Of a DNA stretch of 64,000 nt, positions 25,998 through 34,182 are shown one piece after another. Below the pieces are notes generated by a model. It was given only the letters and a program-made list of their open reading frames with translations, ran no database searches and was not told where the DNA came from. The DNA is taken from the NCBI GenBank assembly GCA_963800065.1, contig CAWCZO010000003.1, forward strand, positions 620,001-684,000, in the 5' to 3' direction. The translations under genes were made by a program, and so were the position numbers. Within the stretch, counting starts at the first letter, position 1, and each line of letters opens with the position of its first letter. The DNA is from CAWJFJ01 sp963800065 (GTDB lineage: Bacteria > Actinomycetota > Acidimicrobiia > Acidimicrobiales > UBA8190).

Positions 25998-26428
25998 TCA
26001 GCAACCGATCCCTGACCAAAATGGTGATTCGAGCCGGACGCTTCTTGGTTCCGGACTTTTCCCTGCCCATCGTCCGTCCGAGGACTCCGTCGGCCTTTCA
26101 GTCACACTCGGGAAGGCGTGGGCATACCGGTTGAGTGTCATGGTGGTAGGGAGGGATCGATGCCGTTCTTGATCAGGCTCCGGTAGCCCTCGAGCGTCTT
26201 GGGGGAGTGGCCCAGGCGCTCGAGGTGCGCCAGCCAATGCTCGGTCAGGTAACGCACGTTCGCTCTCGTGCCCTGAAACTTGCCGTTGGCGGCCGAGCTG
26301 ACGATCCGGGCGATCTCCTCCTGTGCCTTACGCTTCCCGCCGTGGACGGTCCGGCTCACGGTGCGATAGCTACCGGTCAGGGGGTCACGGCCCAAGGCCA
26401 CCCGGATTTCCCAGATACCCGGGGATTT
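25998..26428 (-). pseudogene. Tyrosine integrase relic with internal deletion
   Basis: Two pieces of one phage-type integrase lie head to tail. The 5' piece (26138-26428) reads SPGIWEIRVALGRDPLTG, then YRTVSRTVHGGKRKAQEEIARIV (arm-binding domain) and YLTEHWLAHLERLGHSPKTLEGYRSLIKNGI (core-binding SAM-like domain), before stopping. The 3' piece, in another frame, begins TMTLNRYAHAFPSVTER, which is the C-terminal nucleophile box; the Tyr codon is at 26124-26126. The whole Arg...His-x-x-Arg catalytic region between them is missing. A TAG stop also precedes the first codon, so no normal start remains. It lies 120 bases from tRNA-Arg, a classic integrase target. Confidence 0.75.
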
Positions 26429-26551
26429 CTAGCGCAGCGAGCCGCTCATCGACGGACGGTACCCCTCGGTTGTGACATTCTGGGATTTTTCTGGGATTTG
26501 GACTCGGAGGGACTCGAGTGACCACCCAGAAGTAGCGGTCTACCAGCCATC

Positions 26552-26624
26552 GCCCCCGTAGCTCAGAGGATAGAGCGTCGGTTTCCTAAACCGTGCGTCG
26601 CAGGTTCGAGTCCTGCCGGGGGCG
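26552..26624 (+). tRNA. tRNA-Arg (anticodon CCT)
   Basis: A 73-base cloverleaf. The acceptor stem GCCCCCG pairs with CGGGGGC (26617-26623), with discriminator G26624. The D-arm has GCTCAGAGGATAGAGC. The anticodon stem/loop has TTCCTAA as loop, giving anticodon CCT (Arg, AGG codons), and the T-arm has GCAGG-TTCGAGT-CCTGC. No CCA is encoded. The gene is flanked by an integrase relic on one side and a serine-recombinase relic on the other, marking it as an integration hot spot. Confidence 0.95.
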
Positions 26625-27256
26625 CTAACAAAATGGGAAACGTCGCTGGGACGTTCAACGGACGCTGATTCACGGGTTGAGTCATCTCGGCTTGGTAAGA
26701 GTGTTGTGTTGATCCCGTCGAGGGTGTCGTCGGAGATGGTTGCCTCTACCGTGGCGTGGTGTCGGGATCTGTCGTAGCGGATCTCGAGACGGAGCGCCTC
26801 GAAGAGAGGCCGAATATACTCGTCGGGAGCATCAAGCAGATCGACATCGAGGAGCGGAAGTACGTCGAGCAGGTTCTGGTCTTGACTTGGTTCTATCTCT
26901 GCCTCCAGCGTTGCCATTTCGCCGAGCCGTTCGCGTCGCAGAGCTTCGAGTTCGCCTAGACGTTCTCGAATCCGCCCGAATACCGTCCCGTCTGGGTCGT
27001 CTCGAGTTTCGAGGCTACGCACAAGTCGCTCCTGGCGGCTTCCGATGTCGGATACATCGCGGGGTGAGCGTTGAGCCGGTCGGCGATAGCCGCGTACCCG
27101 AGACGCTCGCTCACCCGCCAAGAGCTTGAAGAGGCGCGACCGGTCCGGCGGTTGGGCGACGATGCCGAGATCTCGTTTCAACTCTTGATGCGAGGCTGAG
27201 TTCGTTTGCGACGCACTTCGGCTAAATAGCCCCGAATCCGGCACACGCACGGGCAA
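26625..27256 (-). pseudogene. Serine recombinase C-terminal relic
   Basis: An open frame that matches only the C-terminal part of a large serine recombinase: a coiled coil (SRQERLVRSLETRDDPDG, IRERLGELEALRRERLGEMATLEAEI) followed by LLDVLPLLDVDLLDAPDEYIRPLFEALRLEIRYDRSRHHATVEATISDDTLDGI, the typical end of actinobacterial integrative recombinases. The catalytic N-terminal resolvase domain and the zinc-ribbon recombinase domain are absent. The first 60 or so residues (27070-27256) do not look like a start. The frame continues into the antisense of tRNA-Arg before stopping at 26540, so it no longer has a native end. Confidence 0.68.
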
Positions 27257-27537
27257 GGATGAGCTACGGGCGTCCAGAACATCTCAATCGGAGCCATGCC
27301 GACACTCGACCGCTCGGAGAGATGCGTCAGGGGCCCCTTTGACGTCCTCTCACCGTGAATCTCACCGGGCGGGTCCTGGGGACGCTTCTAGTGAGCAGGG
27401 CCTGTGACATGCGGAGTTCCCGCATCAGGTTCCGCTTACGGAATAGAGCAAAGAGTGTGCGGTAGAGAACGGCCCTGTGCTGGCAACTGCGCCGTTCAGC
27501 CGCAAATGGGACATGCAGGCTCCGCTAGATTCGTATC

Positions 27538-28722
27538 ATGAGCACCTCTGGCCTCGAGGACGCATTCCCGGTCTTTGCATGGGCCGTCGGCGAAGAAGGC
27601 TCCGATCCTTTGGTCCTTGCCGATGGAGTTCCATATCGTCAAGACCAATTCGCTCAAAGTAGCCACTACTCCCACACTGACGACGACCTTCACTCGATTG
27701 CCGCGCTCGGCATCAAGATCATCCGATACGGCGCACCATGGCGTCTGACTGAGCCGGAACCGGGTCATTACGACTGGAACCTTTGGGATCGAGCCTTGGC
27801 CGCATGCGCTGACCACGGCTTGGAACCCATCGTCGACTTGTTGCACTTTGGTCTCCCCGACTTCTTCGACGGCTTCGCTGATCAACGATGGGTGGACTCG
27901 TTCTGCCGGTACGTCGAAGAGTTCCTCGACCGTTACCGAGAACCGCGATGGTTCACGCCGATCAATGAGCCCGGCATCACGGCTTTGATGTCTGGTTGTC
28001 TCGGGATGTGGAATGATCGGCTCGCATCAGGCCCCGATCACGCCCGCATCTTGGCTAATGTCGTGTTGGCCAACCTGGAGGCGTTGGCCCGCATCCGTGG
28101 TGACCGAGGCGGCTGGTGGATCGGGGCCGAAGCATTCTCGGTTCCGGTGGCGGTTGAGCCGCGGGCTGAAGCTGACGTGCAGGCCTTGCGGGCATGGACG
28201 TGGCTCGTCTGGGACCTGCACTTCGGGCGCCAACCTCTCGGGGAGTCGGCCCGCTACCTCGATTCCGTCGATGACGAGTTGCTCGACCGAATCGGTTGCC
28301 TCGCGGTGACCGACCGGGTCGTGGCCGGCCTCGACTTCTATCCGACCTCGGTCTATCCCATCGGGGGTCCCGCCCCCGAATGGTCGGTCGACGAGCGGGT
28401 GGCATTGGCGGTCGATGAGTTCCGACGTTGGCACGACCGATATGACGTCCCCTTTTGGGTGGCGGAAACTTCGAACCTGTCCCTCGCGATCGAGGATCAG
28501 ATTCCTTGGTTGCTTTCACTCACTGATGGCCTCCACAGACTACGCGCCGAGGGTCTACCGATACGCGGGCTCTGCTGGTACAGCAGGGGAGACCAATTCG
28601 ACTGGCAGACTAACCTCGTCGACCCGAAAGGAGCGGTGACCGAGGTCGGGCTATTTGACGTTCACCGCCGGGCCAGACCGGTTGCCGGAACATTTGCGCA
28701 ACTTGCCTCCCAGGGCGTGTGA
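27538..28722 (+). CDS. Glycoside hydrolase family 1-like enzyme
   Basis: A GH1-type (beta/alpha)8 glycosidase of 394 residues. Hallmarks are IKIIRYGAPWRLTEPEPGHYDWNLWDRALAACADHGLEPIVDLLHFGLP, the acid/base motif FTPINEP (Glu144), and the nucleophile motif FWVAETSN (Glu310). It is shorter than typical 440-480-residue beta-glucosidases, and its nucleophile motif lacks the usual x-T/I-E-N-G form, so substrate specificity is open. No signal peptide is seen. It lies alone within the accessory patch, with lower G+C than the neighbours, and was probably acquired laterally (inference). Confidence 0.83.
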   Translation: MSTSGLEDAFPVFAWAVGEEGSDPLVLADGVPYRQDQFAQSSHYSHTDDDLHSIAALGIKIIRYGAPWRLTEPEPGHYDWNLWDRALAACADHGLEPIVDLLHFGLPDFFDGFADQRWVDSFCRYVEEFLDRYREPRWFTPINEPGITALMSGCLGMWNDRLASGPDHARILANVVLANLEALARIRGDRGGWWIGAEAFSVPVAVEPRAEADVQALRAWTWLVWDLHFGRQPLGESARYLDSVDDELLDRIGCLAVTDRVVAGLDFYPTSVYPIGGPAPEWSVDERVALAVDEFRRWHDRYDVPFWVAETSNLSLAIEDQIPWLLSLTDGLHRLRAEGLPIRGLCWYSRGDQFDWQTNLVDPKGAVTEVGLFDVHRRARPVAGTFAQLASQGV

Positions 28723-29422
28723 GTGTGGGCCAATGTGAGCTTGTGGACGGTCCTGCTGGCCCAGTCGTCTCAGGTTGGCCAGGGTGGATGACCTACTCCA
28801 CACGGGCCGTACGTTTGCCATGCATCCATCGGTGCCGACATCACGCACACGTCCGAGGCACCATCACCCCATAGCCTTCACCGGATCGAGCATCGCGCAG
28901 TGACCCTGAACTTACCGCCGGCTGAGGGTTGCCAGGCACGAACACGGCTTCACTGGGCGTAGACGGGGAGGCCTGTGCCCGTGCCCTTGGCTGAGCTAGG
29001 CCAAGGTGCGGCGAAGGACTGCGATGCTACCGTCAGCCTGAAGTCGGTCCGCATTGATAAGCGACGCAGGAGGGGCGGGAGCCGAATCGGTGCAACTGGC
29101 GCAGTGTCCTCAGTCGCGATTTGGCACCCAATGGCTACCCATCCGGGTTCGAAACTCTGCTCCGTTTTGTGGCCTCTTGAGCACGCCAGCGCACGAGTTC
29201 GGGTGGTTGGTCAGTGTCTGGCAACCGAAAGCCCGCTTCGACGAGAAGACTGCGCCGCGAACCTGCTGGGCGTTGCCCTTCCCATGGTGCCTGCGCCTTG
29301 CCGGGGGCGTAAAGTTTTTCCGAGGACAGCGTCCTTCGAGAAATTTGACCACTTCACCCCGCCGTCCTCTTGAGAATATTTGGAGAATGACCTCTGCCTT
29401 TGGACACGGCCTTTGGACAAGG
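28723..29422. other. About 700 bases without a recognisable gene
   Basis: No frame on either strand gives a product with family features, and all open frames overlap each other at random. At 29299-29309 there is an exact copy of the last 11 bases of tRNA-Arg, which may be an att remnant or chance. A T-arm-like GGGTTCGAAACTC at 29145-29157 is not part of a foldable tRNA. The interval looks like degraded accessory DNA. Confidence 0.5.
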
Positions 29423-29545
29423 TCAGGGTGCTTCTGAGATTCGGCTGTCCCAATGGGCGTAATAGGGGCGCACGCCGAACCCCTTCGCCATCGCCCACAG
29501 GATCGGAAGCATGACGTTCTGCACCCAGATGGGGGGCGAGGTCAC
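29423..29545 (-). CDS. Possible small protein (40 aa), downstream member of an overlapping pair
   Basis: A short frame from GTG 29545 to TGA 29423. The product has VTSPPIWVQNVMLPILWAMA, KGFGVRPYYAHWDSRISEAP and is hydrophobic and aromatic, not random in look. Its GTG overlaps the TGA of another small frame (29542-29652) by four bases, the coupling style seen in real operons of this genome. No family is recognised, and it could be a fragment of a decayed larger gene. Confidence 0.25.
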   Translation of the reverse strand: MTSPPIWVQNVMLPILWAMAKGFGVRPYYAHWDSRISEAP

Positions 29546-29652
29546 GCGTCATCCCCGTGGTCGATCGGAACGACACGACCCGCCTCGACGGCCTTATCAC
29601 CCAATTCGATCTCCTCCGAGCCCGCCAGAAGCTCCTCGACGAAGACCGCCAC
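29542..29652 (-). CDS. Possible small protein (36 aa), upstream member of an overlapping pair
   Basis: A short frame from GTG 29652 to TGA 29542. The product has VAVFVEELLAGSEEIELGDK and AVEAGRVVPIDHGDDA and is acidic, with a likely amphipathic helix followed by a strand-turn. It overlaps the next small frame by GTGA. The frame is open further upstream (to 29763) but there only gives Arg-rich antisense-type sequence. No family is recognised. It may be a gene relic of the accessory patch. Confidence 0.25.
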   Translation of the reverse strand: MAVFVEELLAGSEEIELGDKAVEAGRVVPIDHGDDA

Positions 29653-29719
29653 GCGGAACGAGTTCTGACCCCTCGGCTTTCGGCTGGTTCGTTCCAGTCC
29701 CGAGTGGAGCGAGCACACC

Positions 29720-30208
29720 TTGCCGATCGCTCTTCTCCGTGCCCATTGCCTTTCCCGGGGCACATGGGGACGGATCGTGGTCCATGACGGGCAGCTGCGA
29801 TTTTCCGCCCCGACCGAGCCTGCGCTCGACGTCGTCTTGGAAGCTCACTCGACCCAAGCCATTCCCCCCGACGTCGAGCACCAAGTGCGACCGATTGGCG
29901 CGGTCCGTTTCTCGATCGACTTTCTCGCCGTGGACGAGCATGATCGAGCCGGATCGGCACAGGGAATTGAGACGGTCGAATGGCTACCGCCCGTGCCGAA
30001 CGAAGGTGGCGATCCGGCAAGCCGGGCCGGGCTGCCTTGTCCCGAATGCGGAGCTGTTCTCGACGGTGGGCCCCATCAAGTCTGCCGGGGGCCCCACGCC
30101 AGTAAAGCTGCGGCAGGCGTTAGGGACATACGGGACTATGGCGAGAGCGCTCGTAACACCGTGGCCAGGGGCTCGAGTACCCGGGGGTGCAGGGGTGGTC
30201 GGAGGTAG
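29720..30208 (+). CDS. DUF1971 (TehB-type cupin) domain protein, probably damaged at the 5' end
   Basis: The sequence matches the DUF1971 fold found alone or fused to TehB tellurite methyltransferases: LPIALLRAHCLSRGTWGRIVVHDGQLRFSA, then QAIPPDVEHQVRPIGAVRFSIDFLA. A zinc-ribbon-like tail follows (LPCPECGAVLDGGPHQVC). The family start (LVRSSPEWSEHT) is present upstream in frame at 29684-29719, but it has no ATG/GTG start and a TGA at 29666-29668 closes the frame. Translation would have to begin at CTG 29684 or TTG 29720. The last 24 codons run antisense into the LLM gene, so the native stop may also be lost. It is probably a decaying gene. Confidence 0.5.
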   Translation: MPIALLRAHCLSRGTWGRIVVHDGQLRFSAPTEPALDVVLEAHSTQAIPPDVEHQVRPIGAVRFSIDFLAVDEHDRAGSAQGIETVEWLPPVPNEGGDPASRAGLPCPECGAVLDGGPHQVCRGPHASKAAAGVRDIRDYGESARNTVARGSSTRGCRGGRR

Positions 30209-30972
30209 ACAATGCCCAACTCGGCACCGACCTGGGCCAGTGCGGCGGCCTGCTCGGCGGTGGCCTTCGGGTCGCCGGCGAACATGACGTGGCTGGAGAG
30301 GAGGATCTCTCTCCGGTCGCGACCGAGGTCCTCGCAGTGCTGATGCAGGATATCCCGCTTGCGGGCGAATTCCTCTGGTGTGCCACCTACGAAGTTCCAG
30401 TGCTGGGCGAATCGGGCTGCAGTGCGGAGCGTCCTCTTCTCGCCGCTTCCACCGATGCAGATCGGCGGGTGGGGCCGCTGGATCGGCTTGGGCTCGTTGC
30501 GGGCATCGCTGAGCTGGTAATACCGGCCTTTGAAGGTCGTCGTCTCCTGAGTGAGGAGCCCGACGATCACTTCGCAGGCCTCTTCGAAGCGGTCGCTGCG
30601 CTGGCCCGGCGGGCCCAGCTCGATCCCGTAGGCCCCTGACTCTTCCTCGTTCCAGCCGGCTCCGATGCCAAGTTCCAGCCGGCCCCCGGACACAATGTCG
30701 AGGGTGGTCGCCATGTTGGCGAGGATCGCCGGGTGGCGATAGTGGATGCCGGTTACCAGTGTTCCCAGGCGCAGTCGGGTCGTCGCCTGGGCCAGCGCCG
30801 TAAGGGTGATCCAGCCCTCCATGCAAGGGCCGGTGCTGTCGGAAAAGATCGGATAGAAGTGGTCGAAGGTCCAGCCCGACTCGAACAGTTCGATGTCGTC
30901 AGCCACCCGCCAGACGGCGAGCATGTCGGTCCAGGTCGTATCCTGCGGCGAGGTTTTGAAAGCGAAGCGCAT
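30136..30972 (-). CDS. LLM class F420-dependent-type oxidoreductase
   Basis: A luciferase-like oxidoreductase of 278 residues. It begins MRFAFKTSPQDTTWTDMLAVWR and has WTFDHFYPIFSD, TRLRLGTLVTGIHYRHPAILANMATTLDIVSGGRLELGIGAGWNEEE, and PKPIQRPHPPICIGGSGEKRTLR. This pattern is typical of actinobacterial F420-dependent LLM proteins (TIGR03560-like); the reaction is not known. The ATG at 30972 is fixed by the N-terminal family motif. It is divergent from a PIG-L deacetylase, 109 bases start to start, so both may share a control region. Confidence 0.9.
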   Translation of the reverse strand: MRFAFKTSPQDTTWTDMLAVWRVADDIELFESGWTFDHFYPIFSDSTGPCMEGWITLTALAQATTRLRLGTLVTGIHYRHPAILANMATTLDIVSGGRLELGIGAGWNEEESGAYGIELGPPGQRSDRFEEACEVIVGLLTQETTTFKGRYYQLSDARNEPKPIQRPHPPICIGGSGEKRTLRTAARFAQHWNFVGGTPEEFARKRDILHQHCEDLGRDRREILLSSHVMFAGDPKATAEQAAALAQVGAELGIVYLRPPLHPRVLEPLATVLRALSP

Positions 30973-31081
30973 AGGCGTACGATACGTCCGGTCTGGCCCT
31001 TCGCCAACCGGTGCCGCAATCCCTGTTCGGGTCGCTCTGCTCGGTATGTGGTCCTGCAATACTTCGCCACAGGAGGCTCGC

Positions 31082-31783
31082 ATGAAACCCATGGACGAGG
31101 GCTGGACACGGGGGATCGCCGTCGTGGCCCATCCTGATGACCTGGAGTACGGAGCGGCCAGTGCCATCGCCCGGTGGACGGCGCAGGGCAAACACATCAC
31201 CTACCTGCTCGCCACCCGCGGGGAGGCTGGGATAGCCGGCATGTCGCCAGAGAGGACCAGGCCTCTGCGCGAAGAGGAGCAACGGCGCAGCGCGGCCGTC
31301 GTGGGTGTGACCGACGTGCAATTCCTGGATCACCGAGACGGCGCCGTCGAGTACGGCATCGCCCTCCGTCACGATATCGCCGGCGCTTTCCGCCGAGAAC
31401 GGCCCGAAGTCGTGCTCACGATGAACTTCGAGCTGACCTGGGGCGAGGACGGCGGGGTCAATCATGTCGACCACCGGACGGTCGGCCTGGCCACTCTGGA
31501 TGCGTGCCGGGATGCAGCCAACGAATGGGTGTTCCCCGACGCCGGACCGGCATGGGGCGGGATCACCGGTGTCTACGTTGCCGGCATGTCCTCGCCTACT
31601 CACTACGTGGACGTCACCGAGACCATCGGCCGCGGCGTGGCCTCCCTTCGGGAGCACAAGGCCTACATCGAGGGGCTGGGAACGAACTTCGATCCTGACG
31701 AGTTCCTACGGCAGATCGCCGGTTATGGCGGCATGGCTGCCGGTTGCGAGTACGCACTGCTCCTTCAATCCTTCAGGATCTGA
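31082..31783 (+). CDS. PIG-L/LmbE family deacetylase
   Basis: A zinc-dependent deacetylase of 233 residues. The metal motif AHPDDLEYG gives His17 and Asp20, and the third ligand is in GGVNHVDHRTVG. The C-terminal GITGVYVAGMSSPTHYVDVTETI and REHKAYIEGLG segments are typical of the mycothiol-conjugate-amidase/LmbE branch. The ATG at 31082 is set by a strong AGGAGG site about 7 bases upstream. Likely substrates are N-acetylated sugars or mycothiol conjugates. It diverges from the LLM oxidoreductase and is convergent with a GT1 glycosyltransferase. Confidence 0.9.
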   Translation: MKPMDEGWTRGIAVVAHPDDLEYGAASAIARWTAQGKHITYLLATRGEAGIAGMSPERTRPLREEEQRRSAAVVGVTDVQFLDHRDGAVEYGIALRHDIAGAFRRERPEVVLTMNFELTWGEDGGVNHVDHRTVGLATLDACRDAANEWVFPDAGPAWGGITGVYVAGMSSPTHYVDVTETIGRGVASLREHKAYIEGLGTNFDPDEFLRQIAGYGGMAAGCEYALLLQSFRI

Positions 31784-31895
31784 AGCCCTCGGATTGCGGT
31801 TGCCCTCTGCCCCGAGGTGTCGAGAGAGCAGAGAGTCGCGGCGCCACGCCGACTTCGGCCATGAGTATCGGCTGCCGAACTCAGCGGGCGGTGGG

Positions 31896-33041
31896 TCAGC
31901 GGCCGCTGACGCGATCGTGCAGTGTGCGGGCCACCTCGGCCGGGTCGGGGAGTGCGGCGAGCTCGGTGGCGAGCCGGTGCCCCGTGTCGTGGTAGGACGG
32001 CTCCTCTAGCATGAGGCGCACTGCGTTGCCGACCGACTCCGGTGTCACGTCCACCGGCGCGATCGTCACTCCGGCACCGCAGCGGGTAAGAAGCGAGCCG
32101 TTGACGAAATTGTCTGCGCCCTGCGGAAGGACCACCTGGGGGACGCCGTGCGCCAGCGAGCCGTACATCGTGCCCGAGCCCCCGTGATGGACGATGACCG
32201 AGCACCGGGGAAGCAATTCCGCCTGCGGGATGTAGCGCTCAATCCTGGCATTGGCCGGTACGGGCCCGAGCGCCGCCGGGTCGTTGTCGGGACCCACCGT
32301 GACGACCACCTTGACTCTTTCCTCGGCAAGACCGGCAAGGGCCGTGCGAAACACCTCGGTGTTCCCGAACATCGTGCCCAGCGTCAGGTACACGCAAGGG
32401 GGATCGCTGTGCGCTGGCCCGGTGGCAGGCATCGGCACGGGACGCATCGTCAGTGTCTCGCCGTCGGGAATCGCCTGCTTCTCGAGCGAGGGCGGGGTGA
32501 TCTCAATCGTGATCCCTCGGTACAGTCCGCCGTAGCCGGGAGTGAAGCAGTCGAACGAACGCCAGATCGGCGACACGGCGTCGTCCGCTAGCGCCGTTAC
32601 CTCGTCGGGGAGCATCGGGCTGATCAGATGATGGACACCGGGGACGCCCAGGACCTCGGCGGCCAGCGGCCCGGCGAGTGCGTAGGTCTCGAACAACACG
32701 AGATCCGGTCCGAGCTCGTTCCCGATGGCGATGACATCGTCGATCATGTCGGGAGCGGCCACCTCAGCGAACAGGCGGGGGAAGAAGTAGTGGTTGATGC
32801 GCTCAGGGGCGAGCCCGTCGCCCGGTAGGCCGTGGAGGACGCGGGCCTGGAGGTCGGCGAACCAGTCCATCTCCCCGCGACCCGCCTGCCGGAAAACGAC
32901 TCCGACACGAGCGAGCGCCCCGCCCGGATCCCCGCCGGCAGCCACCGTGACTTCGTCCCCTTGGGCCAGAAACGCCTCGATCAATGGCATCATGGGGTTG
33001 ACGTGGCCGGAACCCGGCGTGGCCACGGCGAGGATCTTCAT
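31896..33041 (-). CDS. GT1-family (MGT/UGT-type) glycosyltransferase
   Basis: A GT-B glycosyltransferase of 381 residues. The N-terminal acceptor domain starts MKILAVATPGSGHVNPMMPLIEAFLAQGDEVTV, with the usual G-H-x-N-P. The C-terminal donor domain has PCVYLTLGTMFGN, VVVTVGPDNDPAALGPVPANARIERYIPQAELLPRCSVIVHHGGSGTMYGSLAHGVPQVVLPQGADNFVNGSLLTRCGAGV, matching the HGG-x-GT and Q-x-x-N motifs of family 1 enzymes. These glycosylate natural products or lipids. The ATG at 33041 is preceded by AGGAGGG. It may belong with the PIG-L and LLM genes as a small modification cassette. Confidence 0.92.
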   Translation of the reverse strand: MKILAVATPGSGHVNPMMPLIEAFLAQGDEVTVAAGGDPGGALARVGVVFRQAGRGEMDWFADLQARVLHGLPGDGLAPERINHYFFPRLFAEVAAPDMIDDVIAIGNELGPDLVLFETYALAGPLAAEVLGVPGVHHLISPMLPDEVTALADDAVSPIWRSFDCFTPGYGGLYRGITIEITPPSLEKQAIPDGETLTMRPVPMPATGPAHSDPPCVYLTLGTMFGNTEVFRTALAGLAEERVKVVVTVGPDNDPAALGPVPANARIERYIPQAELLPRCSVIVHHGGSGTMYGSLAHGVPQVVLPQGADNFVNGSLLTRCGAGVTIAPVDVTPESVGNAVRLMLEEPSYHDTGHRLATELAALPDPAEVARTLHDRVSGR

Positions 33042-33204
33042 TCGTTCCCTCCTTGTCGCCATCCAAAGGGCGCACCGTTACGGCGACAGCTCCTCCGGCC
33101 CCGCCCGAGAAGTATTGCTCGAACTCGCCCCGTCATTGGTGGTCTCGACCCCCGCCGGACCTGGGCCTAGACGCTCAAGCTGGATGCTCACGGTCGGGGT
33201 CCGC

Positions 33205-34038
33205 TCATGTTCCTTCGGCGACGAGCACTGAACGCCCGGTGCTCCGGGAGGCGGCAAATGCCTCCTGAATATCGGGGCGAGCGATGGCAAGGTAGAGCAC
33301 CAGCACGACGACGGCGGCGGTGAAGACCACTGCGGTTTGGCCGTCTCCGAAGCCGATCCCGCTGATGGCAGGCGACTTGCTGATGTAGTCGGCGAAGGAA
33401 GCTCCGAGAGGACGAGTGACGACGTAGGCGCACCAGAAGGCGACGACGCTGTTGAGGCTGAACGCCTTCCAGGCAACGGCGGGGATCAGGATGATGACCG
33501 AGAACATGATCCCCGATGACAGGTAGCCGAAGCCGAGGGGCGTCGCCGTCAAGTCGCCGAGAGCGGTACCGAGGGCGAACGTGGCGAAAACGGTGGCCCA
33601 GTAGAACATCTCGCGTCGTTGCGTGGTGATGCTGTGGATGGAGAGCGTTCCCTCGAGGCGGTACCAGACCAAGAAGATGGCAGCCAGCACGACCGCCCAC
33701 AGGAGCGTCGTTCCGGCATAGGGGATGCCGATGTCGAGGTGGAGGAAGTCGGAGACGCCGGTGCCGAAGATGGCGATGGCGTAAGCCAAGAACCAGTAGG
33801 CGAGGGCCCGGTACCGCCTGGTCCCGAACTGCAGCACCAGACCTATGACGAACAAGGCAACTTCCGTCCCCCCGCCGCCGATGTTCCCCCAGGTCTTCAA
33901 GAAGTCTGACGTGGCCTCGCCACCGGCCGTGGTCAGGATCTTGATGACCCAGAACAAGAAGATGATCTCAGGCACTTTGGCCCCATCTGGTTCGGGGAAG
34001 AGGCGACGAATCATTGGAAGACGGTCACTCCGTGTCAT
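33205..34038 (-). CDS. COG4705 family multi-pass membrane protein
   Basis: A membrane protein of 277 residues with about seven or eight hydrophobic segments. The conserved start is KVPEIIFLFWVIKILTTAGGEATSDFL, followed by a repeat-like second half (FATFALGTALGDLTATPLGFGYL). This paired K-x-x-T/A-x-G-E-A-x-x-D pattern marks COG4705, an uncharacterised family of integral membrane proteins. The ATG at 34038 (MTRSDRLP) is preferred; an ATG at 34014 is also possible. It shares the strand with the GT1 gene and MptB but with gaps of 145-160 bases. Confidence 0.82.
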   Translation of the reverse strand: MTRSDRLPMIRRLFPEPDGAKVPEIIFLFWVIKILTTAGGEATSDFLKTWGNIGGGGTEVALFVIGLVLQFGTRRYRALAYWFLAYAIAIFGTGVSDFLHLDIGIPYAGTTLLWAVVLAAIFLVWYRLEGTLSIHSITTQRREMFYWATVFATFALGTALGDLTATPLGFGYLSSGIMFSVIILIPAVAWKAFSLNSVVAFWCAYVVTRPLGASFADYISKSPAISGIGFGDGQTAVVFTAAVVVLVLYLAIARPDIQEAFAASRSTGRSVLVAEGT

Positions 34039-34182
34039 CGAGCCGAGGATCCGCGGTGCTGGCTGGCGCGGCGCCTCAGTTGGCCTCTCCCGCACCTCGC
34101 CGGCCTCAGTTTAGGAGACCAAGGATGCACCGGAGGGGCGCCCCCGAGCCAGAGTCGGGCTCTGGACCGCTCAGGGTTCCCT

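Noticed and set aside
26540..26624. Peptide ending in APGRTRTCDARFRKPTLYPLSYGG
   Set aside because: This is the translated complement of tRNA-Arg, a well-known false protein match, not a real C-terminus.
29145..29157. T-arm-like GGGTTCGAAACTC suggesting a second tRNA
   Set aside because: No matching acceptor, D-arm or anticodon arm could be folded around it.
28975..29373. Plus-strand frame of 132 codons in the gene-poor interval
   Set aside because: Arg/Ser/Pro-rich, no family feature, overlaps other random frames and lacks a ribosome site.
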